A program made the position numbers and the translations under genes. A DNA stretch of 37,987 nt from Nitrospirota bacterium (lineage in GTDB: Bacteria > Nitrospirota > Thermodesulfovibrionia > UBA6902), in NCBI GenBank assembly GCA_016222905.1, contig JACRPZ010000039.1, positions 1-37,987 of the forward strand, read 5' to 3'. The notes under the pieces are model-generated. The model was not told the origin of the DNA. It made no database searches and worked only from the letters and a program-made list of their open reading frames with translations. This document shows, in pieces, positions 24,538 to 32,833 of this stretch (position 1 is the stretch's first letter; every line of letters starts with the position of its first letter).

Positions 24538-24597
24538 TCAGCACGGATGTACAACTGCGCTGCCGGTGATCTTTGGCGGAACATATTTTTTCTTCAT
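24538..24597 (-). CDS. HPC mini-gene 2: 19-residue peptide ending His-Pro-Cys
   Basis: The short frame ATG...TGA encodes MKKKYVPPKITGSAVVHPC, directly behind AAAGGAGGTTGGAAG, an excellent ribosome binding site. Its homologue is the mini-gene at 21349-21411. Of the residues shared, KYVPP, I, GSA and VHPC are identical, while the nucleotide sequences differ at many third positions. It sits between the 244-aa carboxypeptidase-regulatory-like gene and the 687-aa beta-helix gene, the same order as copy 1. The hairpin of dispersed repeat B follows. The basic start, central proline pair and terminal Cys are the only recognisable features; there is no signal peptide and no membrane segment. Not a family I can name; candidate modified peptide. 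Confidence 0.78.
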   Translation of the reverse strand: MKKKYVPPKITGSAVVHPC

Positions 24598-24699
24598 CTT
24601 CCAACCTCCTTTCAAGAATCTATTTCAAACTGCACCCTGATACTTCTTCTTATACAATACAATCAGGGTAAAGCAGTAGCATCAATTCATGGACCGCAA

Positions 24700-25434
24700 T
24701 CACTCTATCCCCTGTTTTACGACTTTCATGTTTATTCCCCTGAGGATCTCCCCTGTTTTGACAGCAACACGTTCCGTCGATTCCGGGACGTATATTCCCA
24801 GGGAGTCAACAGCGTTCAGGGTATATGTCCCTCCCTTATGAACCCTCAGGAAATATTTCCCGTCTTTCCCGGTCCAGTTGGATACAAAAGATACTTCCCC
24901 TTCATTTGCCAGCCTTAAATTCGCAAATACAACCATACCTTCGGTCGGGGCGCCCTTCCCGTTTAATATAACTCCCTCAATTGAAGTAACACCTTCGCTG
25001 TCAGTGATCCCCTTATATAAAACTGCCTCTGAAACAGTGCCTATATCCAATGTTTCATTTTCGTTGACCACATATGCCCTGGGCATCCCGGCTGCTTCCT
25101 GAATGATAAAGAAATAATCTCCCTCTTTTGGAGGGCCGGGGCCTTTTCCTGATATTTTCTTTATTCCTCCAAAATAATATGTACCCGGAGCGATCTCAAC
25201 TGAAAATTTACCGTCGTCATCAATCTCGGCTATGTGGTCCGGAACCCTGATATATTTGTCAGGCAAAGGCAATGGGCCTTTTGCATCATATATGAAAACC
25301 GCTCCGTCCGACATCGGACCGCCGCCTTTAATCATCATATTCCCTGTAATTCGACCCTGTCTTACTTCTTCAGCGGTACTTATGGAAGCAAAACATACTG
25401 ACAAAACAAACAAAAACAGGATCGTCTTTTTCAT
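24700..25434 (-). CDS. Secreted carboxypeptidase-regulatory-like protein (244 aa)
   Basis: A signal peptide (MKKTILFLFVLSVCFASIST, ending AEE) is followed by two beta-sandwich units: 'ITGNMMIKGGGPMSDGAVFI' ... 'GKFSVEIAPGTYYFGGIKK' and 'IEGVILNGKGAPTEGMVVFA' ... 'GKYFLRVHKGGTYTLNAVD'. It is a paralogue of the 289-aa protein at 21.5 kb but lacks its charged C-terminal helix. It is the first member of the other cassette copy and is followed by HPC mini-gene 2. It probably coats or links the outer-surface cytochrome apparatus; this is inferred only from neighbours. Confidence 0.8.
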   Translation of the reverse strand: MKKTILFLFVLSVCFASISTAEEVRQGRITGNMMIKGGGPMSDGAVFIYDAKGPLPLPDKYIRVPDHIAEIDDDGKFSVEIAPGTYYFGGIKKISGKGPGPPKEGDYFFIIQEAAGMPRAYVVNENETLDIGTVSEAVLYKGITDSEGVTSIEGVILNGKGAPTEGMVVFANLRLANEGEVSFVSNWTGKDGKYFLRVHKGGTYTLNAVDSLGIYVPESTERVAVKTGEILRGINMKVVKQGIE

Positions 25435-25492
25435 CCTAATATCATTTCTTTAGAATCAGATAATTTGTAATTCCAGATTCCTGATTCGCAAC

Positions 25493-28400
25493 CTACTCTT
25501 CGCACGTTTTGTCTCCCGTCTGATATGCAGGAGTTGTAACTGACGCCTCATTGCTGTACGGTGTTTTATCCTGACCCCTGAAGGCCCTGACCCTGTATGT
25601 ATAGGCTTTATCCGGCTCTATGGACAGGGTGTCGGTAAAGGTAATTACATTGGGAGCAAGCGTTGCTATCTTTACAAACGTGCCGTTCCATATCTTAACT
25701 TCCACTTCAAAACCGTCTTCATCAGCTGAGTTGTCAACCCAGTCAAGCTTTATCTTCATGGAATTAAGCGCCGTGGCTGTCAGGCTTGTAGGCTTTGCCG
25801 AGAAGGTCAGGTCACAAGAGACGCTGCTGTAATCGGTAGTCCATCCGCATGACGCTGTCTTGTACGCCCTTACACGATAGCAATAGTTTACAGACGGCGT
25901 CAGGCCGGTATTGATGTAGGAGATTGCGTTTGCGGCTGCAGTGGTGATTTCAGTAAAGTTGATACACCCCGCGCCCTCGCACCTCTCGATCCTGAAACCG
26001 GTCTCATCGGTAGTGTTATCCGTCCATGTCAAGGTTGCGCTTGTATCAGTGGCTGCTGTTGCCGAGAAGCTGCCTGGTGGGGCAATGGCTGCTGTTGCCG
26101 CAGATGAGGTGCTGCTGTAACCTGAATCCCAGGCTGGCGATGTCTTGTACGCCCTCACCCTATAGTTGTAACTTATCGTATTGCATACAGATGTGTCCTG
26201 ATACGCTACCACGTTTGCCCCTACAGTATTTATCTGTGCAAAGTCGCTGCATCCCTCGCCTGCACATCTCTCAATCTTGAAGCCTGTCTCGCTCACTGTA
26301 TTATCTGTCCATGCAAGATTGATCTGCGTGGTACTTACCGTTGTAGCAGTAAACCCCGAGGGCGCTGTAATGCTTGTAGTTACAGATGGAGTATTGCTTG
26401 CGTTGCTTGCATCATCCCAGAAGCATGTTGCCGATTTGTACGCCCTCACCCGATATGTGTAAGTCGTTTCCGGTGTAAGGCCGGTATTATTGTATGTCGT
26501 TGCATTAGCCGCTGCAGTTGTCAGGATCGTAAAGTTACTGCATCCTGAACCTGTACACCTCTCGATCCTGAAGCCGGTCTCATCAGATGTTGTGTCTGTC
26601 CATGAAAGGTTGATCTGAACTTCAGAAATTCTCGTTGCCGTAAGCACAGACGCAAGCGGAGTGGGGGTCACCGCCGTTGCTGTGCCGCTGTAATTTGAGT
26701 CCCATTCACCGGTCTTATAAGCCCTCACCCTGTAACTGTAACTTGTTGCATTGCACACAGTTGCGTCCTGGTACGTCACTACATTTGCCCCGACTGTATT
26801 TATCTGTGCAAAGTCGCTGCACCCTGCTCCAGCACACCTCTCTATCTTGAACCCTGTCTCTGAACCGCTATTGTCCGTCCATGAGAGGTCTATCCGTGTG
26901 GTGTTCGCTGCTGTTGCCGCAAGCCCGGATGGAGGCACAATAAGGGTCGTCTCGGTACTTACATTGCTGTATTCCGTTTCCCAACTGCATGTAGCTGTCT
27001 TGTACTCCTTTATGCGGTAGCTGTAGGTCTCTCCCAGTGTAAGTCCCGTATTACTGTATGTTGTCACTCCGGCGCCCGGCGATGTCAGCGCTGTAAAGTC
27101 GCTGCAGCCGGAGCCTGTGCATCTTTCAATTACAAAGCCTGTCTCATCCGTTGCCGTGTCTGTCCATGAGAGATTTACAAATGTATCTCCCACTGTAGTT
27201 GAAAGCACAGGGGCCGTTATCCCGGGAGTCGTAACAGGGGCTTCATTGCTCGGCTGTGTCTCCCATGTAATGTCATATGTGTAGCAGGCTGATGTTTCTT
27301 CAGCTCCTGCGGATGCCGATGGCTCTGTGGCAGTGTATTTCTGCACGGTGATGAATTGTACAATTGCCTGATGGGAATATTGTGTAAAGGCAACACGCAT
27401 GGTTGCGTCACTATAGGTTGATGTGTCTTTTATCAAAGTCCAACTTCCGTATGCGCCGCCTTTGATATAGTATTTGGCGCCTGTGGCTTTAAGCTCTATC
27501 TTCACTTCATAAGTTGTGCTTGCAGCATATGTCCCGGTACCGGTCGTGTTATTCCCCTTTTCATAGGCAGTCAGACTATAATCGCTCCAGTATAATCCAT
27601 GCACAAGCTGCGTATAACTTGCATTTGCGGACTGATTTAGTTCCCATCCCATCATGAAGTGATTAGCCCCGGCTGTGTCGACTGCAATAGTGACCTTTGA
27701 ATATATCATCTTGTTGGCAGCCCTTGTGATCGTCTGGTTTGAAATGAGGGCCTTGTCCCAGGCGTCGCTAACATCATTTAGTATAAGGCCGTTATTCTGG
27801 GCTATGGAGTTATTCGGGTCAATCTCCGTCCATTTGGCTGTGTTAATAGTCGTTCCGGGGAAGTTATCAAAGAACTCAAATACAAGCGCCCCGTCACTTA
27901 TGCCCGTAGCGCTCGCGTTGCCGTAATACATGTAAACCGTATTGTTCGCCCCTGTCTTGACCCAGACCGTTGCAGATACGCCATCTGTCTTGCTTTCTAT
28001 CCAATATGGAAGTTCTGCAAATGCCGTAGTATCGTAAAACCGTATATCGTCAAAATCAGCCTGCATGTCCGCATCGTATGCAACAGTCACCTTTGTCTGA
28101 AAGTCAGCCTGGAAGTTCGTTATCGCAAGCGGCACACGCCTTGTCCAGCATCCGCCTCCACCGCCTGAAAGCCCTTCGTTGACCGCCTTGACGCGGTATC
28201 TGTAATCCATTGTATTGCATGCGGATGTATCTGAATATGTAATGCTGTTGCGCACGGGTCTTGCCAGTTCTGCAAAGTCGCTGCATCCCACGCCTGTACA
28301 GCGCTCCACCTTAAAGCCTGTTTCCGAGCCAGTATTGTCAGTCCATCCAAGATTTATCTGTGTTGTATTTGCAGGCGTTGCAGTCAATCCGCTTGGAGGC

Positions 28401-31400
28401 GAAACAGTTGTCGTAGTTCCTGTCGCTGTCCCACTATATCCGGTGGTCCATCCGCCATTGCATGTCGCGCTCTTGTAAGCGCGCACACGATAGTTATATG
28501 TCGTTGAGGGAGTAAGCCCTATGTCGTTATACGTGGTTGTGTTTGATGCAGCAGTTGCTATCTCTGTAAAATCACTGCATCCTGCTCCCGTGCATCTTTC
28601 TATTCTGAAGCCGGTCTCGTCTGAAGTGGGATCTGTCCATGTAAGCGTTATCTTCACCTCTGTTGCACCCGATGTCGCAAGGCTGCCGGGCGCTGAAGGC
28701 GCTGCTGTTGTTCTTGATACTGTGCCGCTGTAGCCTGAATCCCATTCACCTGTCTTGTACGCCCTTACACGGTACTGGTAATTCGTAGCGCTGCACACTG
28801 ATGTGTCCTGATATGTCACTATGCCTGCGGCAACTGTTGTTATCTCAGCAAAGTCGCTGCATCCCGCTCCTGTGCATCTTTCTATCTTAAACCCCGTCTC
28901 ACTTGCTGTGTTGTCCGTCCAGTTTAAATTGATCTGTGTTGTGTTTGGAGAGCTCGATGTCAGGCCTGATGGCGCTGATATGCTTGTCGTTGCCGCTCCT
29001 GTCCCGCTCGTGGTCTCCCATGAACAGGTTGCTGTCTTGTACGCCCTCACACGATATGTGTAAGTCGTTGATGATGCAAGGCCGGTGTTATTATATGTTG
29101 TTATTCCTGCCGCAAGCGATGTTATTTCCGCAAAGTCGGAACATCCGGCACCTGTACACCTGTCTACCTTGAAACCCATCTCATCGGATATCGTGTCAGT
29201 CCATGAAAGGTTGATCTGCACCTCTGAATTCCTCGTTGCAGTAAAACTTCCGGGCGCCGACGGATTTGCCGTTGTTGCGGACGCTGTACCGCTGTATGCG
29301 CTTTCCCACTGTGCGGTCTTGTATGCTACTATCCGGTAACTGTATGCAGTTGCCTTGCATACCGAAATGTCCTGATATGTGGTGGTGTTTGCTGCTACTG
29401 TTGTCAGTTCTGTAAAATCACTGCACCCTGCCCCGCTGCACCTCTCTATCCTGAAGCCGTCCTCTGCGCTGGTGTTATCAGTCCATGAAAGATTGACCTG
29501 CGTCGTGTTTGCAGCCGTTGCAGAAAGACCGCCTGGTGCTGAAGGGGTCAGTGTGGTCGTGAGCTTCTCTGTCCACACTGACGACTCCCCGTTATTCATG
29601 AACGCCTGCACCCTGTAACAATACTGGCTCCCTATATTGAGAAGCGTATCGGAATATGACGTGGCATTTGCGGCTGCGGTGTTTATCAGCACCCACGGAT
29701 TTACTGAATCACAGGCCCCGACCCTTCTCTCTACATAATAGCCGTCTTCAACCCCTGAGTTGTCTGACCATGTAAGCCCTACTGTCGTGTATGAAGGCTC
29801 TGCGTTAAGCGGCACCGGAGGCTGCAGCTGATATCCGCTCACTTTAAGAACTATATAATCAGCATTGCCGCTTGCATTGGTTGTATGTCCTCCTATGAAT
29901 GCCTCCCCCATGTAATTGACTGTAATCGAGGATGCCTCATCATTGCCGTTTGCTGCTCCGTTATAGATCATACCTCCGCTGAAGTCCCCTTCTGCGTTAT
30001 ACCATACTGAAAGCACATCTGTGTTGCTCCCGCCATTTGTATAACCAGCTATATGAATATTGCCTGAGCGATCCATTGCCGCTGCTGCCACAAAGTCATC
30101 GCTTGAGGGCCTGTCTAATGTCCTTTGCCATAATTCATTTCCGCCTGTGTCATACCTGATAACGTGAAAGTCATTATTGCCCGATGAGCTAAGCGCTGTT
30201 CCTGCAACAACTACTTCAGCGGTTACTGAGTCAACTTTCACGATCATTGCCTCATCAATACCATCTGCAGCTCCGTTATAACTGCGCTCCCATATCCTCG
30301 CCCCGGTTGCGCCGTTGTACTTGATAGTGTAGAAGTCTTCGTTGCCGCCTGCAGTTACCGAGGAACCTGTAACGTAAAGATTCCCTGATGAATCTACTGC
30401 AAGCGAACGCGTAAAGTCATCGCCTGTGCCTGCCCCGTTAAAGACGTCTGTCCAGATGACCGCGCCTGTGCTGCCGTTATACTTCCTTGTGAAATAGTTA
30501 TAGTACAGACCGACTTTTGTATATCCCGTCACAAATATATTTCCCGATGAGTCAAAGGCCACTGCTGAAGGATAATCATTACCGCCTCCGTCATACGGCA
30601 TTGCGGCCCAGGAGCGCGTACCGTTATTGAGATACTTTACAACATATATGTCATCATTCCAGCTCGCGTTCTTTCCGTAACCAACTACTACATAGTTATT
30701 ATTGCCGTCGCTCGATACGTCCACTACGCTTGACCGGTCGTCATCCCCGGCCGGCCCGTTGTACTTGTCTGTCCAGTCTTCAGGAGCTCCTGTGGAAGGA
30801 TACCTTAGAGTGTAGATATCATTAGTGTTTCCGGCGCCTCCTCCAAACATGTAAGAATACCCTGACACCAAAATGCCATTATTGCCATCCGCCACTACGG
30901 TCTCCGCAACATCCATATCGTTTTGATCGCTGTCATATCTGGCGCCCCATATGTCCACCCCAGTCTGTCCGTTTATTTTTACCGTGTAATAATCAAACTG
31001 GCCTGCTGTGGAATAGCTGAAGCCCGTGGCTACAGGATTGTTGTCCGGCCCTGCAGCCATGGCCGTCACATAATCATCCCCGTTATCACCCCCGTTGTAT
31101 ATATAAGCCCATGCCGGTGAAGTGTAGGTAACCACGGTTGTCACAGCGTAATCTTCATTGCTGTAATGCGAGTCGCCCTGAGATGCGTTGTAGGCCCTCA
31201 CCCTGTAAAAGTATTTTGTGTTGGAAGTGAGTCCTGTATCGTTGTACGCTGTAACGTTAGCGCTAACAGTAGTAATTTGTGCATACACGCCGAGGTCTCC
31301 TATCTTCCGCTCGATCCTGAACCCGTCTTCCGAGGAAGAGTTGTCCGCCCACGAGAGATTTATCTGTGTTACCGACGCTGTCTCCGCATTAAGCGCCGTC

Positions 31401-32833
31401 GGCGGATTCAAGAGTCCGGCGTCATATTTTATTGCATGGTAGTCATGGTCCGATGATCCGGACGTCCACATGTCTGTCCAGCCAGCAACTATCACTTCGC
31501 CTGACGATGTTATGCCGATACCTGCCGGCCTGTCGTCTTTGTCAGCACTGCCGTTATAAGTTTTCTGCCAGAGAAGGTCCCCGTCTGTCTTTGTATATTT
31601 GATGGTCAGATAGTCATAGTTGTTTCCTGCTTCATTATATGTGTCGCCGGTTACGAAGACGTCTCCGGAATTATCCACCGCAATTCCCACAGCCCTGTCG
31701 CTGTTGCTGCCTGAAGAGTTGTATGTATGGTTCCATTGATTTGCGCCCGTGCTACCGTTATGCCTTGCGGTATAAAAATCATTCGTTCCGCCCGCAGTGA
31801 ATGTATAGCCTGTGAAGTATACGTCTCCTGCGGAGTCAATGAGCATGTCCGCCGGTTCGTCCGCATATCCGCCGTTGTAGGTCTGCTCCCAGAGTATTGC
31901 GCCTGCGGCGCTGCTGTATTTTACAAGGTAGATGTCTTTGTTTGCTCCGTTGAACGTGACTCCGGCAACCACAACGTTGCCTGATGAATCCATGCGCACT
32001 GTGTCGCCCCTGTCGTCACCTGAGACTGACTTTCTCTTTTCCCAGATTAAATCACCGCTGAAATTATATTTAACTGTGAGCATGTCAAAATCAGGGGTGC
32101 CGTTCTGGGATTCACCTGTTACGGCGATACCATCAACTCCCGCTATGATTGATGCGGCCCTGTCATGGCCGTCCGCACTGCCGTTGAATGTCTTCTGCCA
32201 TATCGGCGTCCCGTCAGGGTTGGGACCGTCGGGCCCGTATTTAAGTATGATGTAGTCGTCTTTTGCGTTAGCGGCCTGAATGCTGCCGCCAATGTAAATG
32301 TTGTTAAGGCTGTCTACCGCGACAGAGACCCCATAATCATTGCCGTTGACTGTTGAGTTATAGGTGTGCTGCCACAAAACTGCGCCGGCAGATGAGTCGT
32401 ACTTGATTGTGTGAATATCGTAATTTGTGCCATTCCAGGCATAACCTGTAACTATTACATTATTGCTTGAATCCAGGGTAAGGGCAATGGCAACCGCATG
32501 ATCGTCTCCTCCTGTTTTGTCATATGTCCTGCTCCACAAAATTCCTGTGCCGTCGGACTTGTATTTGGTCGTGTAGTAATCATCCGAGCCGGATTGATCT
32601 GATGCGCCTGTTATTATCACGCTGCCGGATGAATCAATAACCATTGCTGACGCCTCCTGCTTGCCGGTCTGCGCATCGCCGTACTGCCAGATTACATCGC
32701 CACCGGTGGCGTACGCAAATTGTGTGAACGATAAAGCAAAAGCTAAAAAGAATAGCAATAATATCTTGAATTTTAATATTTCAATCTTATACATGACTTT
32801 GTCTTTCATTTCATTGATTCCTGTTTTTACCAT
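25493..32833 (-). CDS. Giant secreted SBBP-propeller/FN3/DUF2341 protein (2446 aa)
   Basis: A signal peptide lies within residues 10-43 (ILLLFFLAFALSFTQFAYA). Domain order: eight SBBP repeats (about 45-470, each like 'D.sGnv.vtG.......Dy.t.KY'), FN3, eight more SBBP repeats (571-1001), FN3, five FN3 domains, a DUF2341/concanavalin-like block (about 1568-1864: 'CWTRRVPLAITNFQADFQTK', 'NTVYMYYGNASATGISDG'), and six more FN3 domains to the C-terminus. Each SBBP set could form one propeller. Most FN3 domains carry the pair ERC.G.GC, suggesting disulfides. No sorting or anchor signal is visible at the end. ATG 32833 overlaps the cytochrome stop by 7 bases; ATG 32809 (MKDKVMYK) follows AGGAATCAATGAA and may be the true start. 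It probably forms a surface adhesin or scaffold for the cytochrome. Confidence 0.88.
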   Translation of the reverse strand: MVKTGINEMKDKVMYKIEILKFKILLLFFLAFALSFTQFAYATGGDVIWQYGDAQTGKQEASAMVIDSSGSVIITGASDQSGSDDYYTTKYKSDGTGILWSRTYDKTGGDDHAVAIALTLDSSNNVIVTGYAWNGTNYDIHTIKYDSSAGAVLWQHTYNSTVNGNDYGVSVAVDSLNNIYIGGSIQAANAKDDYIILKYGPDGPNPDGTPIWQKTFNGSADGHDRAASIIAGVDGIAVTGESQNGTPDFDMLTVKYNFSGDLIWEKRKSVSGDDRGDTVRMDSSGNVVVAGVTFNGANKDIYLVKYSSAAGAILWEQTYNGGYADEPADMLIDSAGDVYFTGYTFTAGGTNDFYTARHNGSTGANQWNHTYNSSGSNSDRAVGIAVDNSGDVFVTGDTYNEAGNNYDYLTIKYTKTDGDLLWQKTYNGSADKDDRPAGIGITSSGEVIVAGWTDMWTSGSSDHDYHAIKYDAGLLNPPTALNAETASVTQINLSWADNSSSEDGFRIERKIGDLGVYAQITTVSANVTAYNDTGLTSNTKYFYRVRAYNASQGDSHYSNEDYAVTTVVTYTSPAWAYIYNGGDNGDDYVTAMAAGPDNNPVATGFSYSTAGQFDYYTVKINGQTGVDIWGARYDSDQNDMDVAETVVADGNNGILVSGYSYMFGGGAGNTNDIYTLRYPSTGAPEDWTDKYNGPAGDDDRSSVVDVSSDGNNNYVVVGYGKNASWNDDIYVVKYLNNGTRSWAAMPYDGGGNDYPSAVAFDSSGNIFVTGYTKVGLYYNYFTRKYNGSTGAVIWTDVFNGAGTGDDFTRSLAVDSSGNLYVTGSSVTAGGNEDFYTIKYNGATGARIWERSYNGAADGIDEAMIVKVDSVTAEVVVAGTALSSSGNNDFHVIRYDTGGNELWQRTLDRPSSDDFVAAAAMDRSGNIHIAGYTNGGSNTDVLSVWYNAEGDFSGGMIYNGAANGNDEASSITVNYMGEAFIGGHTTNASGNADYIVLKVSGYQLQPPVPLNAEPSYTTVGLTWSDNSGVEDGYYVERRVGACDSVNPWVLINTAAANATSYSDTLLNIGSQYCYRVQAFMNNGESSVWTEKLTTTLTPSAPGGLSATAANTTQVNLSWTDNTSAEDGFRIERCSGAGCSDFTELTTVAANTTTYQDISVCKATAYSYRIVAYKTAQWESAYSGTASATTANPSAPGSFTATRNSEVQINLSWTDTISDEMGFKVDRCTGAGCSDFAEITSLAAGITTYNNTGLASSTTYTYRVRAYKTATCSWETTSGTGAATTSISAPSGLTSSSPNTTQINLNWTDNTASETGFKIERCTGAGCSDFAEITTVAAGIVTYQDTSVCSATNYQYRVRAYKTGEWDSGYSGTVSRTTAAPSAPGSLATSGATEVKITLTWTDPTSDETGFRIERCTGAGCSDFTEIATAASNTTTYNDIGLTPSTTYNYRVRAYKSATCNGGWTTGYSGTATGTTTTVSPPSGLTATPANTTQINLGWTDNTGSETGFKVERCTGVGCSDFAELARPVRNSITYSDTSACNTMDYRYRVKAVNEGLSGGGGGCWTRRVPLAITNFQADFQTKVTVAYDADMQADFDDIRFYDTTAFAELPYWIESKTDGVSATVWVKTGANNTVYMYYGNASATGISDGALVFEFFDNFPGTTINTAKWTEIDPNNSIAQNNGLILNDVSDAWDKALISNQTITRAANKMIYSKVTIAVDTAGANHFMMGWELNQSANASYTQLVHGLYWSDYSLTAYEKGNNTTGTGTYAASTTYEVKIELKATGAKYYIKGGAYGSWTLIKDTSTYSDATMRVAFTQYSHQAIVQFITVQKYTATEPSASAGAEETSACYTYDITWETQPSNEAPVTTPGITAPVLSTTVGDTFVNLSWTDTATDETGFVIERCTGSGCSDFTALTSPGAGVTTYSNTGLTLGETYSYRIKEYKTATCSWETEYSNVSTETTLIVPPSGLAATAANTTRIDLSWTDNSGSETGFKIERCAGAGCSDFAQINTVGANVVTYQDATVCNATSYSYRVRAYKTGEWDSNYSGTATAVTPTPLASVLTATRISEVQINLSWTDTTSDETGFRIERCTGSGCSNFTILTTAAANATTYNNTGLTPETTYTYRVRAYKSATCFWDDASNASNTPSVTTSITAPSGFTATTVSTTQINLAWTDNTVSETGFKIERCAGEGCSDFAQINTVGANVVAYQDTSVCNTISYNYRVRAYKTSPAWDSGYSSTSSAATAAIAPPGSFSATAATDTSATLTWTDNTTDETGFRIERCEGAGCINFTEITTAAANAISYINTGLTPSVNYCYRVRAYKTASCGWTTDYSSVSCDLTFSAKPTSLTATALNSMKIKLDWVDNSADEDGFEVEVKIWNGTFVKIATLAPNVITFTDTLSIEPDKAYTYRVRAFRGQDKTPYSNEASVTTPAYQTGDKTCEE
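25560..29560 (-). repeat. Tandem FN3 repeats with alternating two-domain period
   Basis: FN3 domains 3-13 alternate between an A type (PSGL.A...NTTQINL.WTDN..SETGFKIERC ... 'VVTYQDTSVCNA' ... GEWDSGYS) and a B type (APGS..A...EVQINLSWTDT.SDETGFRIERC ... 'TTYNNTGLTP' ... TATCSWET). The repeated unit is therefore a pair of domains, about 560 bases, at least three times. The DUF2341 block lies in the middle. Confidence 0.7.

Noticed and set aside
21349-24597. TGA after the terminal Cys of both mini-genes as a selenocysteine codon, prompted by the YedE-type transporter
   Set aside because: Codons after the two TGAs share no sequence, one copy meets another TGA three codons later, and there is no convincing SECIS-like loop directly after TGA. 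A plain stop is simpler.
25500-29560. FN3 repeats as a CRISPR array
   Set aside because: The repeat period is about 280-560 bases, inside an open frame and with protein-level conservation; there are no short repeats with unique spacers.
26026-29618. Many plus-strand open frames opposite the FN3 region
   Set aside because: They repeat with the FN3 period, rich in PAPVHLSILKPVS-type translations. They are antisense shadows of the FN3 repeats.
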